Below are positions 10,465 through 23,120 of a DNA stretch of 64,000 nt, one piece after another. Each line of letters begins with the position of its first letter. Positions within the stretch are counted from its first letter, which is position 1. The stretch lies in contig OY848917.1 of NCBI GenBank assembly GCA_963693285.1, positions 5,962,118 through 6,026,117 on the forward strand, written 5' to 3'. The DNA comes from Xestospongia muta (taxonomy: Eukaryota > Porifera > Demospongiae > Haplosclerida > Petrosiidae). The position numbers and the translations under genes are program-made. A model generated the notes under the pieces. That model did no database searches. It worked only from the letters and a program-made list of their open reading frames with translations, and was not told the DNA's origin.

Positions 10465-10728
10465 GAAGGAAGTGAATAACTTACCTCAAAACATTTTTCT
10501 CTTATATCCTACTTTTTTCTATCTAGAAGATTCCAATCACAATGAACGCCTCTCGTAACACATGACATGCTTTCTCTGAGCAGTTTGTTAAATTGTGTAA
10601 GTTAGGTTTAATTATTTCTAACTATTAACTATAACAATTATTAATGTTAGCATCATGTGACTCCACATTTGTTGTGTGGTGAATTGAAGGGGATTTATTT
10701 ATTTAATTTACTGTGACACATTTTCGTA

Positions 10729-12799
10729 ATGGCCAGTGGAGGATTTATTGACGTAGAGCAGTTACGTGTAGTCAATCTAGAGGGAGTCTGTGTTAAACCA
10801 AAGGAGCCTGTATCAAGAGCTAGTAAAGTAACTCGTTCCGTCTCGGGATATAGAACAACCAACAACAACATAGCAGCAATTGACTTTGGGACTACTTCTG
10901 TGACATTGTCTTACACTACTCTTGGTGACAAAGAAATTAGTACTCTGACATTAGACGAGGCGAATAAAGATACACGAGTTCCAAACTCAATTTTACTCCG
11001 TAAAAACGACAAAACCTTTTCAATAGCTTCGTTTGGTAACAATGCTAGAGATATCTACACAAAGATGCGTACCACTGACAAAGAAAAGCACGTATACTTT
11101 GAAAGGATCAAGATGCTTATAAAAAAAGAACAGGTATAATAAATAAAACATACATTATATGCATTTTGTTTATACATGTTATATATAGACAATTCATCGT
11201 TAAAGTGTAGTTGAGTCATTGACTGAAGAAAAATTTTACCTTTTAGAAGTAGTTGCTTTTATCTTAAAGTATTTACGAGATTGTTTAATTGACCACTTTG
11301 CTCGAACTGCTAAACCACTCAAGACTTCAGACTTTGACTGGGTCATCACTGTACCTGCCATATGGGATGCATGAGGAAAGAGAATGCTGAGGGAAGCTGC
11401 TTACCTGGTAAGACCTCTTATTTTTAATTTGTCTAATTAAATTTTTATTGTGTAATTAAATATAGGCTGGACTATTAACAGAGTCTTTAGGAATAACTCA
11501 ACTAACACAAGTGGGTTATGAGCTACCTTGTCCAGTAGAAGTTAATCCTGATAAATTATCACTTGCCCTTGAGCCTGAGGTAGCAGCTATTTATAGTCAG
11601 CAGGTAACAGCAAAATAAGTGGTGGAAGCAGGAACGTCATCATTTCTGAAGCCAAACGAGAATTATATGGTTCTTGACATTGGAGGAGGAACAGTTGATA
11701 TAACTGCTCAAGGTGTGGTAGATGGTGGTATTGAAATTCTTACTATTCCTGTGGGAAATGATTGGGGTGGTACACAAGTGAATGAACAATTTTCTACTTT
11801 TTTGGCAAAACTTGTACAAGATCCAAATTTTTCTTCTTTTCTTTCTTCTGATAATCAAATACAACACAGAGCTATTATAAACAAGCTTCTTTACCATGAG
11901 TTTGAATTACAGAAATATCAATTTGGCAACAGAACCCTGCATGATGACGAAATGATTATAGATATTCCCAACGATATCATTAAATTTTATGGTGCAACGA
12001 AATTGAGAGAGAGAGCAGAGTCTGTCCCTGGTGTTGAATTTGACAATGACAGTCTTTACATTCAGAAAGAAGTAATTGAGGAAACATTGTTTGGTCCACC
12101 AGTAAATGGAATTGTTAGCTTCATGATGACTATCCTGGACAATTATGACCATCATATTGACACAATGTATCTCATAGGTGGATTTGGAGGTTGTAAATAT
12201 CTCTATGAAACTTTGAGAAGGGAAATTCATAAAAATTTAGTAGAACTATTTGTAGTATTATTGTACCAACATCACCTAAACTACTTGTTGCTGTAGGAGC
12301 TGTGATGTGGAGAAAAAATCCAGATCTAATCAAAGCCCGAAAAGTTGATGCTACCTATGGCATTGGTATTGTAATTCCATTTAATGATGACAAACATGAT
12401 CGCCACTATCGTTTCTACAATGAGATACAGCAATGCTATAAATGTAACAATATTTTTAAAGTTTTTGTACAAAAAGGTGAAAGAGTACAATCTGACGAGG
12501 TGTTTACAACAGATTTAACACCAGGTTACCAGTCTGAAACCAAAATGAATTTGAATATCTTGTCTACACCACTTGTAGGTGTTGAATATGTAAAAGATAA
12601 AGAAGGAAAAATGAACGTTACAAAGATTGGTGAACTTGTTATAGATATTCCAAATCCAGACAACCTTCCTCGAGAGAAACGAGTTGTTGATGTTACTATG
12701 GACTTCAGTGGTACTGAGATACAAGCCAAAGCCAAGTATTGTGTTAATGGGAATGAAATTAAAACTGTTTGTGACTTTTTGTCTGCTCAAATAAAATGA
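10729..12799 (+). pseudogene. HSPA12: HSPA12-like Hsp70-family gene, copy 2, inactivated
   Basis: Exons 10,729-11,133, 11,189-11,407 and 11,466-12,799 match the intact copy 3 exon for exon. Four lesions are visible: TAA at 11,201-11,203 (CAA in copy 3), TGA at 11,372-11,374 (CGA in copy 3), TAA at 11,616-11,618 (GAA in copy 3), and loss of one A from the run at 12,231-12,235, which frameshifts the C-terminal quarter. Exon 1 is open and keeps the phosphate-1 motif IDFGTTSVTL; exon 3 keeps DIGGGTVDIT and a LIGGFGG adenosine motif. Splice sites are unchanged. Only a 139-aa N-terminal stub could be made from the normal start, so this is a pseudogene unless stop codons are edited or bypassed. Confidence 0.88.
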
Positions 12800-13992
12800 T
12801 TGCTTGTTTGTTTTTGTTCATGCACATTAATATCTTGTTTTTTAATCTTTATGTTAGAGCTTTTATATTTAAAAGCTGGATATATAACCAACGTAATTTT
12901 TATAATATCAATTGTTGAGACCACTATTTATTAGGAATAAAATTAAGTAAGACATGTCTGAACTTCTAACAATAAGTAGCTGCGTTTGAGTTACTGATTC
13001 AATCAATTACAATGAATAAATATATATCTTTCAAAAATTTTTGCTTCTTCAAAATATAAAAAAAATATTTTTTTACTTACTTATGCTATACTCCTGGAAA
13101 AAATACAATTGTCTCACTGTGAAATCTATCACTTTGTACATACACCTGAAAATTCTGTACATTCTTTGCTCTGTAGCTCTATATTTAAAACTTTCATTAT
13201 TTCTAATCCCTATAGTGTTGTTTATATATATATAACTTGTTAACATGCTTATTGGACACATGCATACAAAGTTAACATGAAACTGATGTAAGATTAGATT
13301 GAATTATTGGTATACCTGTGTGTTATGCATCATCAAGTTCTCGTGTGGGATTGTACAAAGTAATGTTAACCTTACTGATACTATAATTGCCAAGTCCATA
13401 TTTGCTATATTTGTTAAACTGCCTTTTGTATTTACGATTTTCTATCTCCTCAAATGCTTTTCATATAGATCATGTATGTGATGATGCACACTGACTGTCT
13501 GTATCCTATAAATCAAACAATTACATATGTATTCTCAGGACCTCACATTTACTAAAAGTATTCATAAAATCTAACAACAATCCTTTCAGCTATGAATTTT
13601 CTTAGCAATTATTTTGATGAATTATTTATATCTAAATAATTTCTAAGAAATGTTTACTTCACTCAAGAGGATTGTATGTTATGAATATTTTTATCAACTA
13701 TACAGTATAAGTAATGATTAAGTAATCCTAGCTACTAATAGAAATAGTAAACACAACACTTTATACCATTCTATTTAGCGCTCATAATATCTTCTTCGTA
13801 TAGAATGTTTTTTACTTCAGAGCTCATCAAACACCACTCATTGTACATATTACCATCTTTGCCAGTATACTTACTAACTACTTCATAGAACTTCACTGTA
13901 ATTTATTAATAATATTGTGTATACACAAAGTTATCACCCACTTTTTCCAGTATATTACTTCATAGAACTATTATGTTTAGAAAATTCAGAAT
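12800..13992. other. Spacer after HSPA12-like copy 2
   Basis: A+T-rich sequence matching 27,083-28,260. No gene seen. Near 13,680-13,960 it contains a diverged duplicate of the spacer that follows gene C (compare 18,350-18,480), so the unit itself has an internal repeat. Confidence 0.6.
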
Positions 13993-14060
13993 GTAGGTAA
14001 ATTTAAATTCCTTGCTACCAGCCAATATTGGCTGGTAGCAAGAAATTCAAATTTACCTAC
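13993..14060. repeat. Near-perfect 68-bp palindrome
   Basis: Two arms of about 34 bp, gtaggtaaatttaaatt... and its complement ...aaattcaaatttacctac, meet at ccaatattgg. The paralogous places at about 28,275-28,320 and 51,945-51,995 have only the right arm. The left arm is therefore new in unit 2, produced by local inverted duplication. Confidence 0.85.
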
Positions 14061-14881
14061 ATACTTGAGGTATGGATTTCATAGACTATGAAACAGAAAT
14101 TTAGATAATTTCAATTTTTTAATAACAAGGATTTTTCAACACTGACAGTTATTGATTGCTTTCATTGACTCACCTTTCTTATTGCTTTTAAATATGTGCA
14201 GTTCTCAAAACTTACTTATATAACTGTTCACGACTGTTACTCACTGTAATTTGATCATTACAGAAGACAAAGAAAAGGCAAGTTAAAATGCACTCTTATT
14301 AACATATTAATTAAGTAATAACAGGTCGTGTTATAATTACTGTTGATGATATGTCCTTGTATAAGAAAAATTGTTCCACAAAAAATGATTAAAAAATATT
14401 GAATCAACTGAAAGAAGCACACCATAGCTTACTACTTGGTACTAAATGTGCTGGAATTCCAGGATTCGAATGACTTCAGTAAATAATGTTGCATTTATTC
14501 TTAAAAAGTGATAGTATTCAAAAGTTTCCAAGAATTGTTTACATTCAATGTAGCATGCAATTAACTTATTATAAATGTATGATTAAACCAGGCTAAAATA
14601 TCCTTTCTAGGAATTAATATATGTGAAATGAATATCTTTACACATGTGTAATGAATGTCTTCATATTACTCCTTACTTTTTTAGATCTAGTGGTCATATC
14701 AACAAATCAAATGCCATGGATATTTAGGTTAATCAATATGGAATTCTATATTACGTTATATTAAATTAGTGCCAGGATGACATCCAGAAAAGACTATCTT
14801 GACTGTACTCCTCTATGTGCTTCATGAACAGACAATTCAGAATGTTTAACATTATCATTATCTGCAATATTCCTATAGTTA
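14061..14881. other. Spacer, no gene seen
   Basis: Shared with 28,320-28,760 and, in part, with 51,995-52,390. At about 14,510-14,530 it joins directly to caagaattgtttacattc; at the same point unit 3 carries a PPIP5K fragment. Confidence 0.6.
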
Positions 14882-15104
14882 TACACATCAGTCATATTAT
14901 ATTATGATATATTATACATTGTATCTGTTACTTCAGTGAAATAAAGTGTTCATATGACTGGTGAGAGATAGAAGCAGGCAGCAATTCTACATTGCTCTGG
15001 ACCCCTTTCCATCTTTCAACAGCCCTATGAACATCACTTTATTCCACTGAACTAACACATACAATGTGTAACAAATATATCACGATATAATCTGACTGAT
15101 GTGT
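14882..15104. repeat. Foldback element upstream of gene C, copy 2
   Basis: Same hairpin as at 1,112-1,333, with acacatcagtca at the left end and tgactgatgtgt at the right end as inverted arms. Confidence 0.75.
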
Positions 15105-15445
15105 TTATTCCAAGCAGTTTAGCTGCATTGACATTTTGTGAGATATAACTACAGTTGCAGCAACTCATTAAAAGACTTGAAAGTATTAATTGATATTAAC
15201 AGTGATTTTTTGTCATAATAAACATTACAACTCACAATTCAAGATATTAATTTATCATAATAAACATGGCACTCATTTCTAAGAAATTTGTACAATTAAT
15301 TTATTCATTTATTAGCCACGCCTCTCGCTATACTCAACTTTGAACTTTCAAATTTACGGGAAACGGCTGGGTGAAAATCTCTGTTAAGGATACTTATTGT
15401 ATTATTGCCTTACGACTTTTTAGGATAACTCTTGAGCAGACAGTC
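15105..15445 (+). promoter_or_regulatory. Conserved region upstream of gene C, copy 2
   Basis: Matches the block before gene C copy 1; gccacgcctctcgctatact begins at 15,315 and similarity continues to the ATG at 15,446. A putative promoter and 5' UTR, inferred only from conservation. Confidence 0.45.
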
Positions 15446-18158
15446 ATGGAAAAGAATAAGTAAGTCAATTAGCACACTCTCCTTCAGCTTTATCCCAGTT
15501 CAATGTGTGAATATGAATCTGGTATCATGTTGTATTCTCTAAAAGCAACCTTGTATAAGTGTAGTTTACATTAAGACAACATCCTCAATGTTAACTAATT
15601 AAGGAAGAACTTGCTAAATCAGTAAGGACAAGTTGTAATACTTCTTTATCTACTAGTGCTTCTACTTCTAAAGTTGAAGATGCTAAACCTCATCCAAGTT
15701 ACAAACCAGCCTCACCGATACCCGTGTTACCAGATACAACACCAACCTCAATTAGTCACCCTAAACAGGAAACTCCACATTGTTCCACATACTCTATAGA
15801 TTATCATGAGAAACAAACCCCAACTCATTATACAACCAGCAGAACCTCACCAACTGATAGAGACTTAGTGAATAAGACACACTTTTCCAAGGCACACACT
15901 TCTAAAGTTGAAGATTCTAAACCTCATACAAGTCACAAACCACCCTCACCAATACCTGCGTTATCAGGTACAACACCAACCTCAACTGGTCACCCTAAAC
16001 AGGAAACATCACATTGTTCCACACACTCTACAGATTATCATGAGAAACAAACCCCAATTCATTATTTAAGCAGTAGAACCTCACCAACTGATAGAGACTT
16101 AGTGAACAAGATACACACTTCTAAAGTTGAAGATCCTAAACCTCATAAAAAATCAGCTATATTTGTTACAAGTCACAAACCACCCTCACCAATACATGCA
16201 TTACAAGATACAACACCAACCTCAATTAGGCAACCTAAACAGGAAACATCACATTGTTCCACACACTCTACAGATTATCATGAGAAACAAACCCCAATTC
16301 ATTATTTAAGCAGTAGAACCTCACCAACTGATAGAGACTTAGTGAACAAGATACACACTTCTAAAGTTGAAGATCCTAAACCTCATAAAAAATCAGCTAT
16401 ATTTGTTACAAGTCACAAACCACCCTCACCAATACATGCATTACAATATACAACACCAACCTCAATTAGGCAACCTAAACAGGAAACATCACATTGTTCC
16501 ACATACTCTATAGATTATCATGGGAAACAAACCAGCAGAACCTCATTAACTGATAATGACTTAGTGAACAAGACATACTCCCCAAATTCCTTAAACATTT
16601 CAGAAAGACAGTTTGTACCTTCTGTTCTAACACAAAGTTTAATTATTCCAAACCTACCTACTTTGAAGAGTACAGTGCCCTCTGTTGTATCACAAAATTT
16701 GTCTGTTCCACCACCTGCTATTTCAAACATTGTCCCTTTAGCTACATCACAGAATTTAACTCTTCCACACCCACCTATTTCAAACAATCCGATACCATCA
16801 GTTACATTACAACTTCCATACCAAGCTACTAATGTAATACCATCAAATAAATCACAGCAAGGACATGCAAGTCATCCATTCACAACTACCTCATCTATAC
16901 CTCCTCCACCCTTAGCTTCAAAGCGTCCAGATTTTAGTGAGTCTGGGAGAATAAAACATTACAATGAATCTTTAAGTCAATCGCCACTATCTCCTAACAA
17001 AAAATCACTAGTGATGAAAGAAGTGTTAAGTCCACCACAAGCTGACAACAAAAGGAATGACTTTCTCTATACTCCTGTTACTAAAGAATTTCATTCCCTC
17101 AAGATTAATGTAGTTTCTAAAGAATGTTGTTCTAATCCTGGACCACAACGTTTAAGTATTCCATGCCGACCTCCTCCACCCTTAGGTTCAAAGCATCCAG
17201 ATTTTAGTGAGTCTGGGAGAACAAAACGTTACAAGAAATCTTCAAGTCAATCCCTACCATCTCCTAACAAAGAATCACCAGTGATGAAAGAATTGTTAAG
17301 TCCATCACAAGCTGATAGTATAATGAATGAGTTTCTCAGTACTCCTGTTACAAAAGAATCTCGTTCCACTAAGATGAATGCTGTTTCTAAAGAACGTGTT
17401 TCTAATCCTGAACCACAAAAGTGTACAAATCCAAAAACCATTAGCCCTGGTATTAAACCATTGTTAAGAGCTGATTTTTCTGAAAATAGCTCTTCCCATG
17501 TTACTCATACTCCAACTTTATCTCCTATGAGTGTAACTTCTGTTTCTAGAGAAATTTTTTTATCTAACAAACAATATGTCCATTTTAGCATGAAGCAGAA
17601 CCAAAAAAAATCACCTACCAGACAAAGAGTATCTCAATCACAATTTCAAAGTGTAAATCAACAACAATCTGTTAGTAAAAATGCGTTACTACATCATCCA
17701 AGTTTTATAAAAGAGAGAACCCATCATATGACACTGAGATCTACAAGTAAGAAAAAACCATCCCCTTTATCTCTATATCAAAAAGGTAAGATTGTTATAA
17801 TTGTATAAATGTTTAATAAAGGACTTTACTATAAAAGACATACAGTATATGTACATATTGTCCGTGTATAGTCTGACCACCTAAAAATCAAATATTTTTA
17901 AGATCATGTAGTAAAATTATAGATTATTTTAATGTCATCATTACTCTCTTTATCACTTGCTCAAATGTTAGGGAAATAGTTAATTGACACACAAAAAAAC
18001 ATTTTATAAGAAGTATACAGTGATTGTTAATAATTATGTGGTCATAGTTAGTGTGGCTTACAAACATCTTAAAAACTTATTTATATTATTTTATCTTTCT
18101 TTTATTTTTCTATTTAGAACGAGTTCATCAATCATCATGTGGACCATATCGTACATAA
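15446..18158 (+). CDS. Gene C copy 2: Pro/Ser/Thr/His-rich repeat protein, expanded repeats
   Basis: Model: exon 1 15,446-15,459, exon 2 15,627-17,785, last exon 18,118-18,158; phases fit as in copy 1 and the spliced end reads GPYRT then TAA. Without the last splice, translation would end at 17,806-17,808. As in copy 1, the coiled-coil and MIEAP-like exons of the full gene are missing. The repeat exon has four KVED-type repeats. Two of them, 16,021-16,260 and 16,261-16,500, are 240 bp (80 codons) apart and almost identical, indicating a very recent in-frame duplication. A second Ser/Pro block (GSKHPDFSESGR, then SPVMKE) is also duplicated relative to copy 1. The frame is open over more than 2 kb, which argues that it is, or was until recently, translated. 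Function unknown. Confidence 0.5.
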
Positions 18159-18489
18159 AGAATAGTGTACTTATATAATACAATTACTGTATTGATAAAG
18201 TTTAACTTTACTTTATTAATGATTATGTTTAATTATGAGTAATGTTATTGCTTTAATGTGACTTTTTGGTAAAAGAAATTTAATGTTGTTTGATTACATC
18301 TATGTTTGTCAAGTAACCAGCTCTAACATCAAAAAATGTAATAGTAAATAAGAGGATTGTATACTGTAAAATTTTAATCAAGTATACAGTAGTGAGTATG
18401 ATTAAATAATCCTAGCTACTAAAGGAAATAATAAACACAGCACTTTATGCCATTCTAAAATTAGTGCTCATAATATTATCTTCATAATT
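18159..18489. other. Spacer between gene C copy 2 and transposon copy 2
   Basis: Same as 3,896-4,223. No gene seen. Confidence 0.6.
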
Positions 18490-19657
18490 GTGAATGCATC
18501 AAGTAGAAATGGAAGATTTGGTGCACCCCCCACAAAACACTTTTATTATTGCATGTTGGTGTACAACTCTTTGAATGTTTTTTCACAAAATTTAAACAAT
18601 TTTCATTGGACAGTTTAGCAGATAATGCACTCAACGTAACCATAGGTAAACAGATGATACATAAACAAATTAAATCAACAGTCCACAATATTATCAAAAT
18701 TTAATACACAGTTACTGTCACTGCATTATTGTTGGATCACGCCTTTCTTGTGGGATGAAGTTTGTGTACATTTGTTGTAGATGGCCAAACTTTGTGCTAC
18801 TAATTTTTCTTAGCTGATTAGTGTTCTCAAATGTTTCCTCACGGGAGGGAATGACATTTTCTTCAGGTGTGTGACCTTTAACAATATGAATCTTAGCATT
18901 TTCCAGGGTACCTTTAAAACACATTCCACAGATTTTAGCCAACACCTTTCCTGACACTGAACACTTCACAAATAAGAAGTCATGCTTTTCTCTGATTCCT
19001 GGAAATTTGGAATATTTTGCAAAATTGGTTCTCCACTGTCGTACAACATTACCCTTGTCAATTACTACTGTAGAGTATCAACTGGCTATCTCTGCTAGCT
19101 CAGTTGTAGAAAATACATCACTTCTAGTGAATGCCGGTGAAAGTTTCTTTGTAATGACTAAGAACAGGAAAACACTTCTTACAAATACCAGATTCCTTAT
19201 TACTAATATCCAGAGAGGTAGAGCTACACTGCTCAACTGGTTGAGAATCAATCCCCTCAAGATTTGTCTCTAGAGTAGATTTATGCTGGTATGGTAGATG
19301 TGATTTTCCAGCCAAATAGTTCTCTCTTCTTGATTGTTTGCGTTTCTCACGGTACGAGGTCGTTCACTTTGGCATGCTAACTGAAGGGACTCTGTTTTGT
19401 TGTATACAAAATTCAGTCTTTGTAAGCAGAAAACTAGCTAGCTGTACCTTCCCTTTTGCTTATTCCAAATAACGCACATCGATGACGTCACAATTAGTTA
19501 CCATAGCAACGCATTTTTACATCATTGTAGATGACACATACACAATATCAACTTCCTGCTAGAGGTCATACTATAGAAATATATTTTTAACTTTAACCTC
19601 TCATTGCTAAAAATAGATAAGTCCACCAAATCTTCCATTTCTACTTGATGCATTCAC
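18490..19657 (-). mobile_element. DNA transposon with terminal inverted repeats, copy 2
   Basis: Here both arms are nearly complete: gtgaatgcatcaagtagaaa continuing as atggaagatttggtg at the left is matched by caccaaatcttccatttcta continuing as cttgatgcattcac at the right, an inverted repeat of about 34 bp. It occupies the same position as copy 1, so it was copied with the segment and did not insert independently. Confidence 0.78.
18718..19315 (-). pseudogene. Transposon-borne zinc-finger-like protein, copy 2, frame-broken
   Basis: Same product as in copy 1. The upstream frame begins MAGKSHLPYQHK at 19,315 and stops after HYKETFTGIH. The downstream frame carries FTRSDVFSTTELAEIAS but now hits TGA right after it, where copy 1 has CAA, and a third segment runs 18,969-18,718. 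It has one more disabling change than copy 1. Family not recognised. Confidence 0.4.
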
Positions 19658-20135
19658 ATATAGAATGTGTTTTATTTTAAAATTCATCAAACAGAATTCA
19701 CTGTACACAATATTATAACCTTTGCCAGTATACTAACTACTTCATTGAATTGTACAGCCTATAAAAATCTTGCACGCCATGGAAATGCCTCATGCACTTA
19801 TGAGCTCCTCCTTTTCACTTAATACCTATTTCAAGTGAGCTGACAATGGCTAATAAAGTCCTTAAAGGTGCTCAAAACTTTGCTCTAAAGCAGTACATGA
19901 CACAAGGCAGCACTAGGTAGTTAAAGTTAGTTAAATGCTTTTATTCTAAAGGTCATCACCACAACTAGCGCATATCATAACAGCTGTTTTGCATTTTCAC
20001 TCTCTTTTTAATATGTGTTCAAGTATAAGAATTCTGTACTACATCTTGATTAATCTTGGGATTGTAACCACTATAGCTTCCATGAACTATGAAAAATAGG
20101 CTAGTAAAGATATTTCAAATTTGTCAAAGAATCAA
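19658..20135. other. Spacer upstream of gene B copy 2
   Basis: Same as 5,382-5,857. No gene seen. Confidence 0.55.
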
Positions 20136-23120
20136 ATGATCAACAAGTACAGTGTAACAGTTGTTGTTAAAGATGTTAGGAGACTACAGAGAGAGAGAAG
20201 AGAGCAAAAGGCCATTAATGTTAGTTCACACAGTTGTGATCTTAGATTCTTTCAAAAATTGGCAAAGTTTATAAGATTGAATTGATTGAATTAGATGCAA
20301 ATTGCCATGCATACAAACTACAACCCCTGTTTCTTCAATTCGAACGACTATACTCAACAATTAATATAGATGTTATAACATTTTAATAGAAGAAAATTTG
20401 TTTTAATCTTACCGCTACAACAATATTCATTTGTCCAAGAATTTATTGACACACCTTATAATAACTGCTCGTGATATTAATATTGACTAAATACAACTAG
20501 ACCCATCAGTTAGTGGCACTATTATGGGTAACCACCTTGGAGCAGCTGGATGGACCTCGGAAGACGTTGACAGAGAAATAAAAGAAACTGTAGAGACAAT
20601 TAATGGAGAAATACAACGTGCGCTTACAGAAAATGGGGAGAAATTCTTTAGAAAGTAAGCGCTATACTATGTGTGTGTGTGTGTGTGTGTGTGTATTATA
20701 TATATATAATGATGAGATTCACAACCCATACATTTTGAATGGGAGGGTCGGTTCTATATAACTCATATAGACCTCGTAGCAGTTTAAAATTTAAAATATT
20801 GTATCTGACAGATTAAATAACTAGTTCCTTTTTTCATAAACAGCTAAGTGGCAGGCTTATATGGAGCTTATGACAAGCTTTATTAGTTCTATCATTACAA
20901 ACAAGTCCATAAGCATTTCAAACCTGCCGACATGACAATTTAAAAGACTATTGCTCAAAGGCCACATGCTATATTATTAGCTTGACATTGTTGACCTGGG
21001 GACATATACATATAGAACTTGTACAGCCTGCAAAAATCTTGCAGGACACGGAAATGCCTTATGAACTTAAAAGGTTCTCCTTTTCACTTTATAACTATTC
21101 CAAGGAGTTGATTATGGCTAATAAAGTCCTTAAATCTCTTCAAAACTCTGCTCTAAAGCAATACACTACACAAGGTAGTACTAGTTAGCACTAGTTAGTA
21201 AAACTGTTTTGAAAGGTCATCACCACAACCAGTGCATATCATAACAGCTGATTTTAGTAGATTTATATAACACATATTGACCTCTAATATATAATGTAAG
21301 TATGCATTCAAAAAGAAATGTATCTATTAAAGGGCCTATTCTAAAATTCAAGAGAACTGGAGAAAAAAAGAAGAACAGCTTAAAAGGTATGAACAACTAA
21401 CAGAAGCATTATCACTGATTTGCATTAGTGACCTAATTAGCACAATTGTCTTCACTATATACACTGTCATTTTGTAGAGAGAATAAACAGCTCAAGTCTC
21501 AAATAGATGAGTGAGTGTACTGAATATTGTTAAATTTCCAATCAATTACTTTAAATTTTCTAGATTGAAGAAAGCACTAAAAAATGAAAAGGAAACACTT
21601 CAAAAGTAAGTAAATGTATTTTTCTTTATTTATATATTATTGAAAACAGGGAAAGAGAAAACTTGGAAAAGGAGAAAGAAGAAATTTTAAAGTAATGAAA
21701 ATTGATGAAAGTTGAAATATTGATGACTTTTATATGATTATTAAGACTTAGTTCACCATCGTATCAAGCTCGAAAAATGTATGGTGATGTAACTCCCGGT
21801 GGAAAGACTCATAAAGATGTAAGAGGTGATTTTATCCAGTTCTTTAAGCATTGGTTGAAACATCTACCAAAAGAAAACAAAGATGCTGACAGTGACAGCA
21901 TCCAGCAAGCACTGTCTCCATTGTTTCTGGTAGAATGATAATTCCTTTGTATTAGAATTAATTTATTGTTTTCTAGGACACTTATAACAAAACATGTGAT
22001 GGAGTTATTAACATTTTATCTAATCAACTGAGAGAGTTGCTTCGAGATCCATCTACTGATGTTCAAAAGGAAACAGAAGTTGATATCTCAGTTCAAGAAA
22101 AACATAGAGATATCTCCACAGCTTTTTCTTTACTGCTTTATCATGCCCAAAAAAATCCTGAAGAGTTTTACCAAAGTTTTCTTGAAAAGGCAAGCTTCAT
22201 AGCTGTACCAATCTACCTATAATAATCACTTAAATTGCAATGTCTATATACATCTCGCTCTTTACATGTAGTGTAGTACCTTAGATTCAGTACATGTGAC
22301 AGCTGGAGAAAACAAGATTTATATGCCAAAGGAAGCTCTTGAAGATTTGTCACGAATTACCTTAAGTATGGTTACACAAGTCCCACCTATGATATGCAGT
22401 GAGCCTATAAAGTTTAACGAAAAATTCCATGCTATTAAAGAGTCCAAATGGCAAGACAATATCAGTGATTATGAACTAGTTTATTATCGACCAGTTCTTT
22501 TTTATGGTATACATGGTGCTGTGGCTGCTCAAGGTCAAGTTGGAAATCGTGCATGTCCTATAGAGACAATGACTAATTTTCAATCAACTGCAGTTGAGTC
22601 TGAGTTTGAAGATGAGCACGATAAAAGCTTAACCAATGAAATAAACTTGTCAAAACATGCTAATGGAGTAGCTGCTATAACAGAGCTAGAAGATGTTGAA
22701 AATACATTAGAAGGAAGAATTGAAGTTTGCCTCCAGGAAAATGAAGAGTCTCGTGAAGATGAAAGGGAAAAGGAAGTTAGCAATAATTCAAGTAATGAGA
22801 AGTCACAGAATACCTGTCAAATTAATGAAAATGATAGAGACCGATTACCAGAACATGATAAGACAAGTGAAGGCTCATTGAATAACATCAACAAAAACGG
22901 TCAGTTGGATGAAGGCAAAGACGATATTCGATCATTAAAACTAGAAAAAATACCAGATGTCAGTGATGATGACAAAGTAAAGAATAAAATAACAGAAAGC
23001 ATTGTAAATGAATTACATGAAGAAACTGATGTTGATGATCGAGAAGCTAGTCGTGTTAACAAAGGCACAGAGAATGACAAAGAAAAGGCAGAAGCAGTGC
23101 ATGGCAACAATTTTATATAA
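20136..23120 (+). CDS. Gene B copy 2: coiled-coil protein with MIEAP-like C-terminal domain and acidic tail
   Basis: Exons with intact frame and phase: 21,333-21,386, 21,478-21,510, 21,564-21,605, 21,650-21,691, 21,746-21,929, 21,977-22,204 and 22,272-23,120. They match copy 1 in length except for one extra codon in the 228-nt exon. Motifs are the same: Lys/Glu coiled-coil micro-exons, ARKMYGDVTPGGKTH, LSMVTQVPP, YELVYYRPVLFYG, VAAQGQVGN, and an acidic tail ending NNFI. The N-terminal part is damaged. The exon 1 candidate at 20,136 has lost its GT donor (AAAAG followed by GCC), the second exon has a TAA at the position of CAA in copy 1 (ATTGACTAA), and it shares the 2-bp deletion with copy 1. 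A functional product would need a different 5' end. The MIEAP resemblance is by eye. Confidence 0.48.
20670..20709. repeat. (GT)n-(TA)n microsatellite
   Basis: A run of GT followed by a short TA run in the intron after gene B exon 2; counterpart of the pure TA run in copy 1. Confidence 0.9.

Noticed and set aside
10520..10540. Possible heat-shock element near the HSPA12-like start (ctagaagattcc)
   Set aside because: Only one GAA-2-TTC pair is present; a functional element needs at least three units.
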